Positions 27,208-41,800 of a stretch of 64,000 nucleotides of DNA are shown here, piece by piece. The stretch is from Sitta carolinensis (lineage: Eukaryota > Chordata > Aves > Passeriformes > Sittidae): positions 19,751,501-19,815,500 of the forward strand of contig CM063288.1 in NCBI GenBank assembly GCA_032173965.1. The letters run 5' to 3'. How positions within the stretch are numbered: position 1 is the first letter of the stretch; each line of letters opens with the position of its first letter. The notes beneath the pieces were generated by a model. It saw only the letters and a program-made list of their open reading frames with translations. It was not told the DNA's origin and did not search any database. The position numbers and the translations under genes are program-made.

Positions 27208-27369
27208 ATGCCCAGAGAAGCTGTGGATGCCCCATTCCTGGAACTGATCCAGGCCAGGTTGGATGGGGCTTTGAGCAGCCTGGTGTATCAGAAGATGTCC
27301 CTGCCCATGGCAGAGGGGTTGGAACTTGGTCTTCAAGGTCGCTTCCAACCCTAACATTGCTATGATTCC
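27208..27369 (+). mobile_element. CR1 LINE 3'-terminal fragment, about 160 bases
   Basis: Only the last part of a CR1 3' UTR is present. Its series of motifs is GCCCAGAGAAGCTGTGGATG, CCAGGCCAGGTTGGATGGGG, GAGCAGCCTGGTGTA, CCCTGCCCATGGCAGAGGGG and TTCCAACCC, ending near ATTGCTATGATTCC. This order is diagnostic for avian CR1 3' ends. It has no coding content. Confidence 0.93.
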
Positions 27370-30300
27370 CTAGAAACTTCTATTAATGCAAGCTTTGACT
27401 TACAAAAGGAAGAACAAAGCTATCTTTGAGGAGTGCTGGAAATAATAAGCCGGTGCTTTATTTAATCATAGTTAAAGGAAAACTAAATGAAAAATTTTGA
27501 TTTGATTTCAGCATGTTGTCTAGTTGCCTCGACCAACCAAATTAGGGACAAAGGTTTTTCTGCCTTTACTCTCATTTCACAGCAGGATTTCTGCTAAATG
27601 CAGGTTTTTTAGTGACTTGATTAATCTCATTTCATATCTGTTACAATTTTTTATCTTTCTCTGATACCAGTCATGAATACACCTTTTTGAATACCCCTCT
27701 CTGTTGATGGACTTCAGCTGAACTGAAAAATCTAGGCATCATTTCATAGGTAATTTTTCAGTGGAAATGCCAGTTGCTGCAGTGTTACTCCCTCCAATGT
27801 TCACAGGTAATTCCTGTTACTACCACCACAATTGGGTAAAACACAAAAACAAAATGCGAAGATGTCTTTTCCTAGCAGGCTGGGGATGGTGTGGTATTTT
27901 ACACAAATTTTAAAGGAGTACAAGAATACTAATGCATAAAATTTAATAACATGTAATTTCAAAACTATTTGTATATACGAACAAAATAGGTCAATGAATA
28001 CAGCTAATTACTAGCACCTGAAGCAGACTAGAGATGACAAAAATGAAGCAAATTAATAAACAGCTTAAATGACCTTTAAAATGGGCATTAAGCTTCACTT
28101 TAATGACCAGGTAAAATAGCAATTTATTCCATCTTTGGAGCATCTGAAGTTTGAAAAAAAAACATCAACAAGGAGTATAAGAATAAGGATTGTGAGAAAA
28201 GTTTTCCTTTAATGTGCAAACAGAAGTATTGCAGTGTGAAGTTACACCCATATGGGTCAGGCATGAAAACTGCAAGTGGGAATCTTAGCTCTAGGTAGCC
28301 TGGCTTTCCAGAGCTGCGAGGTGTCGACAGCACTGTGACTGCCGAATTACCTCCAGTAATTTGTTCACCTAGGCAGTTATCTACTCAATCCTGAGTAGTG
28401 AAGCCACCCAACATACAACAAAATTACAGTAATATTTATTATATCACAATTTAATTCAGAGCATTTGGATATTAGATGCTTTCATTGCTGGATAGATGTT
28501 TACCCAGTTGTGTTCAGCACACTTGCAAAATCTATTTGCTAAGAGGATAAAACCTGTTGCCAGATTTGCAGGCTTTTTCCTCTTTCACTGCCTCATCCAA
28601 GGAATGGTAAACAGCATAGGACCAGGAATTGTGAGTGGAAATCCTGTATCTCAAAACCTAAGGGCTGTAAAGGCATCACCAAAAACTGCTCAGAGCATAA
28701 TTGCCCTGAGGATGCCTTATCAGCACCAATATGCAGCTTGCTACATATAAAACTTTTAAAGTGACTCCAGCGATACTGCTGTCCTGGTATGATTCAGAAA
28801 GCTAAGCACATGCCTTCTTTACCATGGAGCACCCTACAGGAAAAGCATGCCCTGAGCAGACTCAACCAAGAAGAGATGAGGATGAGCCTGTGGATCAGCA
28901 ATTATAATTACCCAGAAAAGGATCAAAAAACATTACTGGTGCTGCTTCAAGCCATGGGTAAAATGGCAACTGCAGTGAATCTGCTTCTTAGTTTTCTATT
29001 GTCTGTGTATGGAGGGAAAATTCTAGTCCTTCCTACAGTCCTCTCAGGCAAATCTCAGTTACTTGGAATTTGTTCAGGAGAAGGGTGAATTTTACCCTGA
29101 AGGAATTAGGAGGCGTTATAGATTCAACATATGGGACCATATGTCATTTGTATTGTTTCCAAATGTTTCTTTTTGAGTTTTTTCCCACTGTATTTCACCA
29201 ACATTGTCTAAAGAAGGGGGTTTCATATTCCTGCTTCTTTCATTTAGCCACTATTAAATCTATATCAGTTTCATAATACTGTTTTTCAACGTTATTTCAT
29301 TCTTTGTTTCAAACATGCACACCATAAGTGTGGTTTGAGGCAAGTGCTTTTAATATATTGGTCAGGCACTGCCAAAGTCAATGGCAAAAATAGAGAATAC
29401 AAGCGGAGGTGGTCCTAATCCAAAATATTCCACTTGTTTATAAGGCTGTTCAAAATCAAACAAAGCCTTTTGCTTGACCCTTAATAAAGGGAAACCAGCA
29501 GTGATGTTTGATTGTGAGTCTAATTAAACTAAAATTGGAGATGTGTGGATTCTACCCTCTCTTTGCTATGCAGATCAATATTCTCATGTAATGTAAATTG
29601 AGCTGGTCTGTATCTCCCTCTTTTCCTGTGATTTTCTACTCCAGCCTTGGAGAAGATCTCTGATGTCCAGTGACATCTGTTCTAAATCATGTTCTGGAAA
29701 ATATGTAAATACAGAAAATTTGAGGTCAGACCCAGACAAAGCACTGGGCTAGCTCCCAAGGCCTCTCTCCATCTGGGTTTGTTTGATGTCAGGAAGGCTG
29801 TCCGCGGTGTCTTCAGTGATGGTAGCAAAGGACCCTTCATTTAAGGCTTTCCATGGATTTTTGCACAGATATCGTAAGTATTAAAACCTTTTGATGAACT
29901 CTCTATCTATAAAAATCTATGGCTGCCTGGGTGCTGGCCTCTTCTGAAAATGTTCTGAGGAGCACAAATTCTTCATCCTGTCCAAAAGAGTGAAGATTGT
30001 CTTCTGTGACCTTCTCCAGCCTCAGCCACTCTTATACTTGTCACGTTTTTTATAATTAGTTTTTGTTTGTGTCTAATTCTGACAGTGTTCGAATGCCTGT
30101 CTGCACAAACCTGCATAGTTTCCAGACCTTTAATTTATCAGAATTGGTAGATTTAAAAGACACGAAGTTTTGCTAGGCAGTGATAGTTTCATGCCGGACT
30201 ATGTGAAGGCAACATTCATAAAAGAGTTGAGTGCCTAAAATAGTCTGTTGAATGGTACAGAACAGACCTTAAATTCGTGGGTGTGTTAGAAAATTGCCCT

Positions 30301-31384
30301 AGGCAGGGGATAGTAAACTTCTTGGTCTCTGTAAGCTTGGTAGAGTTGCTTTTTCTTTTCCTATTCTAAGGCCTTTTGGCACTATTCTGGGCATTATTGT
30401 TTCCCTAAGATCAATAACTGTGAAAATCAAGCCCTGTTGGAAAAGCCACAGAGAAGCAGAGACTTCTTAACTAGAAAACAGCTTTACAATGTGGAGTTGG
30501 CATACATTATACATTTTTATCGAGTGTGTATTTACCAATTAGTCAGCAGCCTGAGCCAGTGGATTTAATGAACTTTGTGTGATTTATGCATAGCTTTTAT
30601 TAATTGTGCCAATAGGGATAAACATTGGATACAAATAGATGCAGATGTCTCACTTCTTTCTCCTTTAAGTAATACTATTTCTTGTCATTAGACTACTTCA
30701 TTTTTATCTACTCTGTGTTATAAAGTGATCATTTCTTACCTTTCATACTACAGTCCTTCCAAAGGTAAGGCTCAACACTTTCACCGACCCATATTCTCAC
30801 TGGTCTGGGCCATGCCCAAGGCCAATACAGAAGTTCAGAGAAGAAAGCATTTTCTCTTTCTCCCCTTTTCTCCCATCAGTGGAATGTACATTAAATAGTA
30901 AGTAGGCCACAGAAACAGAGGGCATGTGAATGACTTGAGATCCTGGTAATTTGAGCAGTCAGAGAAAAAGGGGGCCAGCACCTGGCTTTCAATCTCTGTT
31001 TGAATTAATATTTAACTACTTTATGTAAAGTGGGACACTTTCAACAAATGAGACTGAGAGAAACTTACCTAAGAATATTTTCTAACCCAGCAGTTAGGCT
31101 ACTCTCCTGAGAAGCATGATGTTTGGGTTCAGGTCCCTGTACCAAATCACTTAAAGGAGGTGCTTGAAGCTACATCTTTCACAATCTAAGAACATGGCCT
31201 AATCACTGAGTTTTTGGATATCAGGGGTGGCAGCACTACCTCCTCTGTTTTGGGAAAGGAGTCCCCTTGTGACAAAATCAAAATGTTTTGTTTTTTGAGA
31301 TGCCAGAATGAATTCTTTCAACATCTCTGAAGTTTTTTCATGTTATTTCAGCTGAAACTGTTAGTTAATATGACCTGAATTCAC

Positions 31385-31412
31385 AAAAAAAAAAAAAAAA
31401 AAAAAAAAAAAA
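31385..31412 (+). repeat. poly-A tract of 28 bases
   Basis: This is an uninterrupted run of A in the giant intron. No source element is recognised upstream. Confidence 0.9.
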
Positions 31413-34400
31413 GAAGTTTCTGTTGCCCTAAAATTCCAGTATTAGTGGGGGAACAAATTGATAAAAAAGAAGCCTCATTAACTTCTAACTCAGGTTAGAC
31501 ACTCTACAGTTGTCTGGTCATGGCACTTCCTGAGTAGGGCCCATCAATGGCTGTGCTTTATGGTTTTTACTGGGATGCTTCTTTTCCACATAGCTGGAAG
31601 TTTCTCCCCTTTAGAAGTAAGGAGGACTATGATCTTGAGTACCCAGAGCTGAAAGAAAATGTAAATTATCCTTCTGCAGAATGCTAATGGCCAAAAGTAG
31701 GAACACTTTTCAGAAATCTTTAGGCATTTTCATCCATTAAATGCCATTTGGAACTTACACAACTAAATACTAGGCTGTTTTTATAGATAAAACTCCTTAT
31801 GCACATTGGCAAGTGTAGTGAGATCATTTTATTGACTTTGTATGCTACTTCAATAATTTCTCATCTTCAAATGCCATCTTTTGATACCATCAGAAAAAAA
31901 AAAACAACCAACAAAATCCAAGATATAGTCAGTTTTTGTGATGTCATTGACTTTTTTCTCTCACTGAGTATGGACAATAGGCACGCTTTTCTGGTGTTCT
32001 ATGTTAAATTGCCTAAGTTCTATTTTTATTAGATGGTGGAAATATGTTTGGGTGCCATCGTAGTTACACTTTGACAGCAGCAGAGTACTTCCTAGTCACA
32101 GTTTTGCCATACATCCTTTAAAATTATAAGAAAAACACAGTTGCAGGCAGGATTTTTGGTTTTATCTTTTTGTTCCTACATGGAGGACAAACTTTTCCAC
32201 CTCTTTAGTGGTGTGATACATGATATAACATGAAACATTTGCTTCTGACTATTTTAATTCCAGGAACAAAACTAGAAAAGGTACTTTTCTACAGTGCAGC
32301 AGAAAGTACTGCTGTACTTTCGGAGCTCCGTGGTTCTCTTGGACCCTCTCTTACCTTGGTGTTTCACTGAACTCTGATGAGCTCAGCCATCTTTTGGTGA
32401 GCCCAGGTTCCCAGCTAGTGTTTGGGCACTCAAGTCTTTCTTGAACAGTGGCACAAGCTACTGCTCTTTCTTGTATAAAAGGAGCAATATATCGTGGAGC
32501 TCCTCGCAGTAGGAATTACTCTTCCTCTCTGTGCATTGAGCTGCAGTGAAATAAGTAAAGATAATGTTTAGAATGTCATCATCAGACATCTGAATTTAAT
32601 ACTTCAGCAGAGATAACTGGGAAATTCATCCCTCAGGTCCTGTGTGTGTTCAAATGGTTATCCTAGTCCTGGCTGTCTGCAGCCATGGAGGAAAAAGAAG
32701 GACAAGTGTAATGAAGGCATTGTCTCTTTGCTGGCGCTGTCATATGGTACAGGCACCTCCTCCTCACAGGCCACGCAGCAGCTGTGTAGCCAGCCTGCCC
32801 ACATCCTACTCTGCAAGGGTTTATGTTGAAACCTAATAACTGGAGTCCTTTTTCTCTGAAAAATAAGTACACAAAATGTGTAAAGCTAAGACTTCTTGTG
32901 CCAAAAGAGCTACCCAATACATTTTGTATCTTTGCACAAACTTTCCAAATCAAGTCCTAATAGCAGAGATTGAATTGTGGAATGCAAAAAAAAAGTGTAA
33001 GAAGTGTAGTTAACCTCTCCTATGTATTTTATGAATACGGTATACATGGTTCTGTATAATTGATATTGTGAACAATGCTAACAAAATGGTGAAAGAACAG
33101 TAATTTGTTTTGGACAAACATGTTATTTGTTGAGAGTAAGAAAAAGGGATAAATCACTAAAAATAACATAATTTAAGGAATATTGATGCCATCTCATAAG
33201 GCCTCACATGATCCATCACTATGAGTGGGATAATACATTGACTTCGTATAGACTGTTGGCATGAATGAGTGTTTGCAGTAAAAACTGAAAATCTTGTTTT
33301 CCTGTATGTGTTGTTAGAGATATTTTTCTGCTATTAGTTTCCATCTTTGGAGAAGAAAATATAGCTCTGGCACCTCTTATTTTTATGTCTGCATTTTCAA
33401 GTTACAATAATAATGCAAAATGGCCTAATAAAAAATTAAATTTGTGACAAGAGGGCGATAATTTTCTGTTGGTTTACCTTGTGAAAGCAAACAATGAACT
33501 GTAACTTAGGGTCCACGAGTCATGTTTCTTTCCTTTTTTCTACATTATAATTTAAATGTTTTTCAAAACTCATAGTTTTGTGGGTCTCTTTGAAGTAATT
33601 TATGTGGTTTGTACGTTATTTGAAAAGATAAAATTTTGCTGATTATCTTCAATTTGCTTTTGTCCACCCAACAATCTCATATTCATTTAATTTAGACAAT
33701 GATGAGCAGCTACACATTGATTCATACTCTCCATGAAAGCACAAGTTATTCTTACATTTGTTTTATTGAAGAAACTATCACAAGAATCTTTCATCAAAGG
33801 TTAGCCTTAAGTACTCTTAGATATTATTGTGTGTTGGTAGTAAGTATACGGCTCTCAATTATCTCTGACTTAGAACTGCTCATGAGCTAATTTGAGTATT
33901 GTGTAGATAGACTGAGTGATGAACTTTAAAAATTTACTGTATCTTCTATGAGTGAAGAGAAATGCATATTTCTCTCTGCCCATAGCCTTTTACTTCACAG
34001 TGTGATTTAATAACGGAAATAATTAAGACAGTTCTTTCTAAAGACTGGAGTTAAAAATCTGCTGCACATTTTCATTTTCATCTTATTTCTCCAAGCCATG
34101 TTAATATCAAGGTGTTTTTCTGATACTTTCCAAATTTTCCCTTGTATTCATATGCTTAGTGTTGTTAATTATGCCATTACTTCAGTAGGAGATTTTGATG
34201 ACTGTGTTCACAGCGGTAAAGCTGATTTTTAGGTTTTGTCTCCATGGGAAAGTTAGTAGAGAGTAAGTCGTAGTATAAATTTATGATATAGCAACTCAAC
34301 GCATGCCAGTGCTTTGCAAAGCTGCTCAAGCTAGATGTGAATCAGACCCTGGAGGCAGCATAGCTGGATGAGTGCAGTGCCATGCCTAAGCTAATTAGTC

Positions 34401-37400
34401 TTACTGAGAAGTAGGATATGTTATGGAAGAGAGTTATGTTAATATGGCCTTACTTCCTGGCTATCCAAAAGAGAAAAATTAGTAGTGGCATTCTGTGACA
34501 ATAGGTACACTTGCAATGCACCAGTTTGTTCATGTTGTAACTCTGTGGGGTCCTTTGTAGGTCATTCACACAAGGAATTAGTGCACAGTAATTAATAAAG
34601 TGTTCATTCAAAAGCTTTGCATACTCTGCAATACCCACAGACCCAGAATCAGGATACAAACAGATTTTGATGTTATATCACAAGTTACTCTATAGGGATA
34701 TGCTATTCAATAGCATTCAAAATCTAATACAGACTTGTAAGAAAGGGGTTGGGAAAAAATCAAATATCTGTAGTAATTAGGAGGTGAAAAACATATCCAA
34801 ATCAACTCCACAAAAAAAAAATTCCAGAAGTCACTTAACCTGTATTTTCTGGAGTGACAAGAAATTCTGTGTACCTGCAGTAACACACCATGGGGGAGCC
34901 TGATTTTCCAGAAGGGGTAAGCTGTAATGGTTTAAAAATCAGCCTTTCCAGTGCCTCAGTTTGAACCCTGAAATCAATGCTCATTTTGCTAAAGTAGAGT
35001 TCATCAAGTTCTGAAGAATTAAATGTCATCAAAGTCACTGGAATTAGTCACATATTTATGAGAGAAATAAAGAACATAACTAATTCTGTAGCATTTGCCA
35101 TTTTTTAAAAGTACACTCAAGTACAAAGATTGTGTTCAGAGGGGAATATAACACAGTGATCTGATATATTAATGCAAGCTGTGCTCTGTCAAGAACAGTG
35201 CTTTTAGAACAAAACTACTTACTGTCACAGAAGTAGGTCACTATAATGCCAGCAGGTCAACTTTCTTTATTTTATATGTGCACATATGTGTACATCTTCC
35301 TCTGCCCCCATGAGCTGAAATCTTCACCAAAATTTTCTTTAGAAGCTTTTAGGAAAGACTGGATGAAAATTATACATATTCTGTGTGCTTTGCACTCCCC
35401 AAACTCTTACTACGGGTGGTGTTGCTAAGAACCATGAAATACATAGCTTAAATTTGCTATATTATTCCTGAGATCCCAGGGTTGGAATTCTTTGCAGACC
35501 TCCCTCACTTTTCTTTAAAGAACTCTTCTACATTTTCTGAATTTACTTTCATATTTCTGGACACTCCCATCTACTACTCAGGATGAAAGATAAAGAACTG
35601 CAGCACTGAAACTGGTGAGCCCTTGTGTGAGTTGTCAATAAAAAGTTGTGATTTGGCTTTGGAAGTAATACAAAAAACAAACCTAGATGCTCTTTCACAG
35701 GTTAACAGACATCCTTAAAGCCTGAAGGTCTTTTCTACTCCTGTTTATTTTCCAAAATCTTTCATTGACTGAATAGTTTGCTTATGCTTCCTCAGTTTTT
35801 CTTTCAAAATATTCCTTCAGAATTTAGTGGCCTGAGTTTGACCTGTAGATCACTTCTGAACTATCACTAATTGTGGGTCCCAGTAGCACTTAACAATCCC
35901 TTAAAGAAATGTATTGCTGTAGAACTTAGGTGGGCAGCATTAGTTTCCTTTATCTAGCCAAGTTATCTCCTTTAGTTCCAGCATTTACAGATATCACACC
36001 AAAGTACTGTGGCAACATCAGGAAGCAAATATCTAACTAGTGGTACTTTTATAAGCCTCAGTCAAGCTTGCTTTCTTACCTCTTTCAAAAGTTACTGCTG
36101 CCAAGTACCTTGAATTCAGAAAAAGACCTTCTTTCTTAATGAAGAAATCTACTGAGAGTTTTATCTTGGGCTTCTACCATTTATTCTTTGAAATATATGC
36201 TGAATCTGCTACACTCAAATTTGAGATACTAGTTGTATCAATATGGACCCATGGTTTCAAGCCTTTAGATATGCAAATTGTGTTTCTGTAACGAACAAAA
36301 CCTTAGAGACCATGCTGTTGTGGTTCCACAGAGCCTTTATTGCGCCTCATCATTATGCTAAATTAATACAAATTTCCTGTGTGTCCGGAATTCAAAGTCA
36401 ATCAAGTGGCTTAATCTCTGAGGGCATGGGATAAAAATGCTATTATAACAGTTTGGAAGAAGGTGAGGGATTACCTTTAAATGTATCCAGGCTATATGCT
36501 ACAACAGCAACTCTGAAACACAGACCATTATGAACCACATTTTAATAGAGTGTGAACTTACAGATTGCCTCCTGCCCTACTTTTGATCACACAGACTAAC
36601 TCCCCACATTCGTATGATGCATTTTTGGCAAATTCAGTAGTTGGCTCTTTAGAGAAGTAGTATTAGGAAGGTATTTGTGATTTGTTACTCTTCTTTAATG
36701 CACTGAATGTTTTGACTGTTTTAAAAAGTTAATCTCACTGTTTACTTTTCATGTTTGTTTCATCTTTTTCCCCATATGCTTTGCTTTTCTTAGCTAGAAT
36801 CCACAAGATGAACCTGTGCCAAGTGTCCAGTGAGTTTTCTGAAGCATATTAGCACATGAGATGCAGCTCTTAAGATCCACAATCTGCAGTTTGAAAACTT
36901 GTGTATTAGTAGCTCCAAATGTGTTTTGGAGACTATCTCTAAAATTGATGATACTGTCATGTTATTTAGGATTTGTACTTGAAAGTTGCCAAAGCTATTT
37001 ATTTAATCCTATTGACTATATCATCATCCTAATTCTTCTTTGAATAAATAGCTGCCATCTTATTGTGCAGAAGTATCATGAGTTGCTCCATTGTTGATGT
37101 TGTGTTCGTGAGAATTTTTTTGATAGCTTTTGTTTCTTAGCAATTTTGAAAATTTCTCGTACCTCCAACATGGTGCATGGTTTTACTTTGGGACACAGGG
37201 AAGGACAAAATACTCACTTGAGATTCTAATCCTATTTTCTTTAACTTCACTAAATAAATAATCTGCATCAGCAGTCTGAGTCCCAACCTTGGCATAATGC
37301 TGAAGAGACAGGGTTTCATTGTGGCAAACCTCTGAGTGCATGATGCCTGTGTAGGTGTCCCTAGGATAGGTGTTTCTACTTTAGGACAAGTACCTCAGAT

Positions 37401-38239
37401 AAAAACTCATGGAGAAGGGAAAATGGGGCATGTGCAGAAAACTTAAGAATTACTAGATTTCCTTTGTTTTCATTTTTGCAAAGAGCTTCAGCTTCAGCCT
37501 TCCAGAAGCTCATGCTGATCTGGTGCACTGCTAGCGAGGCAAGTGTAATACAGCCCTCCTGCCATAAACAGTTAAAATTGATGTTGAAATATCTTTACAG
37601 TGAAGATTCTGACATTTGCCTTGTGAGAAGTTACCTCAGCCTCCATTTCAGGTGCCTCTTAGGGATTTGTTCTGCTTGAATTTATTTTTTTTAAGTTGAT
37701 CTCTTTCCTGGTCATTTGAATATTAGCGACCTTACAGACAAATGCACAAATCTACAAACAGAAAAACTCACCCACACATGAAAAAGAGCATTTTCAGTCC
37801 CATCCAGATCTATTTATCCTAAGCTTCTCTTTCTCACAGTAACCAAGAGGAAAAGCCAAGGGTGTAGTACAAAAGTAGGGCAAGCAGAGATATTTGCCCA
37901 GAACACTCTCCAGCCAAACATGGTTTGTGTCTCAGGGATGTCTTGATCTGGAAGTAATCTCTACGTATTTAATTGCTCTCAGTAGGCTTTTCTGCTGTGA
38001 AGTTCTTTGTTAACTTGTATTGATCATAAGGCATTGCTCAAACGGTGAGAGCGAGATCTCTTAGCTCACATGATAATGTGAGATACATATTTTTTTATCA
38101 CCTGGTGGCTATTGTATTGGCCAGGTCCTCTAGAACTAGGAAATAGGCTGTGATAAGTAATAATTCCAGCATACCTGGAATGACCTGGTTTTCATCAGTA
38201 ACTGTCTCTTCTGAAAAGATCACAAACCAACTCTATTGT

Positions 38240-38840
38240 GGGATGCACCGCAGCAGCATGGCCAGCAGATCGTCGCACAGAGGTGATTCTGTGCCTCCAC
38301 TCTGCTCTGGTGAGACCCCACCTGCACTGCTGCGTCCAACTCTGGGTTTCTGAGCACAGGAAAGGCATCAGTATGTTAGTCCAAGTTCAGAGGAGAGACA
38401 CCAAGTTGACTATAGGGATGGAGCACCACTCCAGTGAAGAAAGGATGAGACAGTTGGAATTGTTCAGCCTTGTAAAAAGGTGGCTTTGGAATGACCTAAT
38501 TGCAGTCTCCAGTACCTAAAAAGGGGGATCACAAGAAAGAAGGAAAGGAACTTTTCACAAGCAAATGTAGTTTCAGGACAAAGGGAATAGCTTGAAACTG
38601 AAAGAGAGTAGGTTTTGATGAGATATTAGGAAGGAATTATTGATTCTGAGGCTGGTGAGGCACTGGAATAGGTTGCCCAGAGAATTCGTAGATACCCCAT
38701 CTGTGGAAGTGCTCAAGGCCAGGCTAGATGGAGCTCTGAGCAACCTGGTGTAATGGAAGATGTCCCTGCCCATATTAGAGGGGTTGAAACTAGATGATCT
38801 TTAATGTTCCTTCCAACCCAGGCCATTCTGTGATTTTATG
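38240..38840 (+). mobile_element. CR1 LINE 3' fragment, about 0.6 kb
   Basis: This copy starts inside the region before the 3' UTR (GCAGCAGCATGGCCAGCAGA, then GAGACCCCACCTGCACTGC). It continues through the CR1 3' UTR motifs GGTTGCCCAGAGAA, CAAGGCCAGGCTAGATGG and TTCCTTCCAACCCAGGCC, to the tail ATTCTGTGATTTTATG. It is in the same direction as the other three CR1 copies and the host gene. It contains several indels and has no open frame of CR1 type. Confidence 0.93.
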
Positions 38841-41800
38841 AATTAAACAAAATCTTCTACAACCACCTTGGGACAAGTTTGAGGAGGGAAAGAAAAATAA
38901 TGATCAGTGAAGTTTTCTGTATTGTCCAAAGTAGTTTCCGCCATTCAGATGGTTTGGCATGAATTATTTTTCCCTGAAGTTATAGTTGTATTTGTGTAGA
39001 CCTCTTGGGCTTTGACTAATTACCACACCTCTGGAACCCGCTATTAGTTGTTATTATCCGCAGGGCTTATGAGGGCTTCTGTATATTAACATAGAGGAAG
39101 ACATCTTCAGAACCATACTTGTAGAAGTCTGCTGTCTGCTGACAGGTTTGAGTCTTACCCATGTTTGTCACTGATAGTTTAGTTCTTTGGTATGCTTTGT
39201 TTAATCTCTGCCGTTTCCTCTACAGTCAAATCACTGACAATAGAAACTGAAAGAACTGACAAATACTGAAGGATCAGAACTGTGTTGGAGAGAAAAAACT
39301 GCAAAAGCCAAGATTCTAACTATTTATGGATCTTGTTTGCCAACAAAGTGTATCTAAAAGCCATTGTCTCAGGGTTCAGAGACAGCTAAATGATTGATTT
39401 CACATAAAATATTTGTTGTTCTAATTACAGTGTCATCTGGGTCGTTCGCAACAAACAGATGCAAAAACAACCTTTACATATCATCTTGAAAAACTTATGA
39501 TTTGCTTAGTGTGCTTTATAATCTAAAGCATATGGCTTTGCACATAACTGTTGTTTCCAAAATGAAGCTGTACATAATGAATCACTGGGTGGAAGAAAAT
39601 GCATTGCTTCTGTTACAAGTTCTTTCAGTGTGTGTATTCAAATGGTTCTGTTTAGAGTTATAAACAAAAGGATATGCTCACAGTTTCAGCAGTGTGTTAC
39701 AGATTCTGGGATGCACATGACATCAAAGAGGCTACACTAATTTCCCTAGCAGTCTATGGCTCTTGGCACTGTGAGCACACTCCATCTGAATAAACAGAAT
39801 TCTAGTTCACCACAATTGTGTGGGGGATCCAAGGTGATAGTGAAGCTTTGTTTTTGTTTCATTTTGTATCTTTCTGTAGCATTTTTACTCCTTTAGATTC
39901 TGTGTGTTCAGTGAATTGGGTAATTACATTTGAGCTATAGAATGCAAAGCACTTGACACTGAAAATTATTAAATCTAATATATTATTCTTACGTAATGAA
40001 TCCAGGTAAGAGCTTTAAGTACACTGGAGTTGCTAGAGTTGCTAAGGATTAATCATTCTTTCTAAGCATCAATATGTGTTTTTTTAAAGTAGTTAGGATC
40101 CTTTCCATTAGCAACATTTACATTAAGATTCAGTAAGATGCTTTGTGAGTTATCAAGGGCTGAGGTCTTGTAACTCCTCAAATCACGTCTGATTTATTGT
40201 TCTTTCCATGCTCGCTTGTCACTAGCAGCATGAATAGTGCCAGATCCTATAAACATTCCTGGACACTCTTACATACAGGAAGGGACCAAGGGAATTTGGT
40301 GGCAGGAATGGTTCCCATCATACTAGATCTCCTTATATCAACAGAATTGATGGCCTTACTGAATATTTGTGGACATCTGAAGCTACTGGTAGGTAAGCAT
40401 GAAATATTCTGGAGAGAATTACAATTGTTAGTAGTGTCAATATGCCTCCAGGCTCCTGATGTTACTAGACTAATTTAATCCTCTGATGCCAGAACATAGG
40501 TTCTACTCCTTCACATTAATGGTTTTTATTCCCTTTTCTTCTTTTCCTTAGTTTCTCAGTACCTTACTTAATAGTTTAGTTTTTTGTCTTTTTTCTCTTT
40601 CCTATAGTTTTCTTTTTTCCCCTCTTACTAACCTCAGAAGGGAAAAGAGCATAATGAAGACACACCTTATTACTCAAGTCATCAAGGAGTCTTGCTGTTT
40701 ATTCTCTCCTACCCTGTGTTGTTGTCTCTTGGTGTGGTTTTGCCTGTACTGAAATTAAAATCTTAGAGAGACAGTGTGTTTATTTTCTATTATCCTCCAG
40801 CATTTTTGCAGAACTGCTGTAATATCATTGAATTTATAGTCAAAGTTACTTCATTATTTCCAAATGAAGCTACAGATTACTCTACAGTATGTGTTTAGTG
40901 AAACCTATTAGACCTGTTATCCTGTCCTTGTTTCTGATACTTTTATATTTGGTAGCCTGAACAGGCAATGTACAAATACCCTGTGATGTGGGCCGGGGAT
41001 CTCTTAATGTGTGCTCATCCTGAAGTCACGCTGACTGCATCTCAGTTCAGGGATATGCACAATAGTTCTGGGCTAACGGGATTGAGTATGGCAGGCAGAC
41101 GCAGCAGGAGCTCAGTGGGGACTAACTGCTTGAATATTCACCCTGGTTCCCAGGCACCTGTTTCATTTTACTCCCATTTTGCACTTTACTCCTGTTTTGC
41201 ACATAAGGTATGATAAAAATTTGTGCAAATGGTGGAGAACCATGGCAATGGAAGAGGAAGGAAAATACATTTGTATGAACACTCATAGCCAAATGGCATT
41301 GTGTTCCCTTTGTAAATCAATCTTTTTAAAAATAAATCTGAAATAATGAAAATCATGAAGTCTAGTTAATTTGCAGCAGTTTTTACTGCGTAAGTGATGT
41401 TCAGTCAGTGCCCATATGAGTGGGACCAGAATCATTAGCCCTTGAGTCCCCTCCTTGAACAGACTTGCATAGCACACAGGAAAATGTAGCTGTTCCTTTA
41501 AGTCAACATGCTGCACATAATTATCCACTAGCATCCAGTCCAGGAGGAGGATGTATATTATCATTGTCTGTGAGGTCATTTCTGCATCTGCCTAAGACTT
41601 CAAGAGGAAAAGTGAAGTTAACTTGCTGCCTTGAAAAATGATTCAAAACTGGAAACTTGAAAACATCAAAATACATATAAATTATCAAAGGAGAACAAAG
41701 ACAAGTTTTTCTACAAAAGTCTTCTCCCCAGGCTATAACAATGCTTTACATAGGCATGATCAATATGTCCAGGCTTGAGAACCAAAGTCTTTTGGAATAA

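Noticed and set aside
28496..29088. Two neighbouring + strand open frames of 84 and 99 codons
   Set aside because: No splice-site pattern, no known protein motif and no frame link between them. They are consistent with chance.
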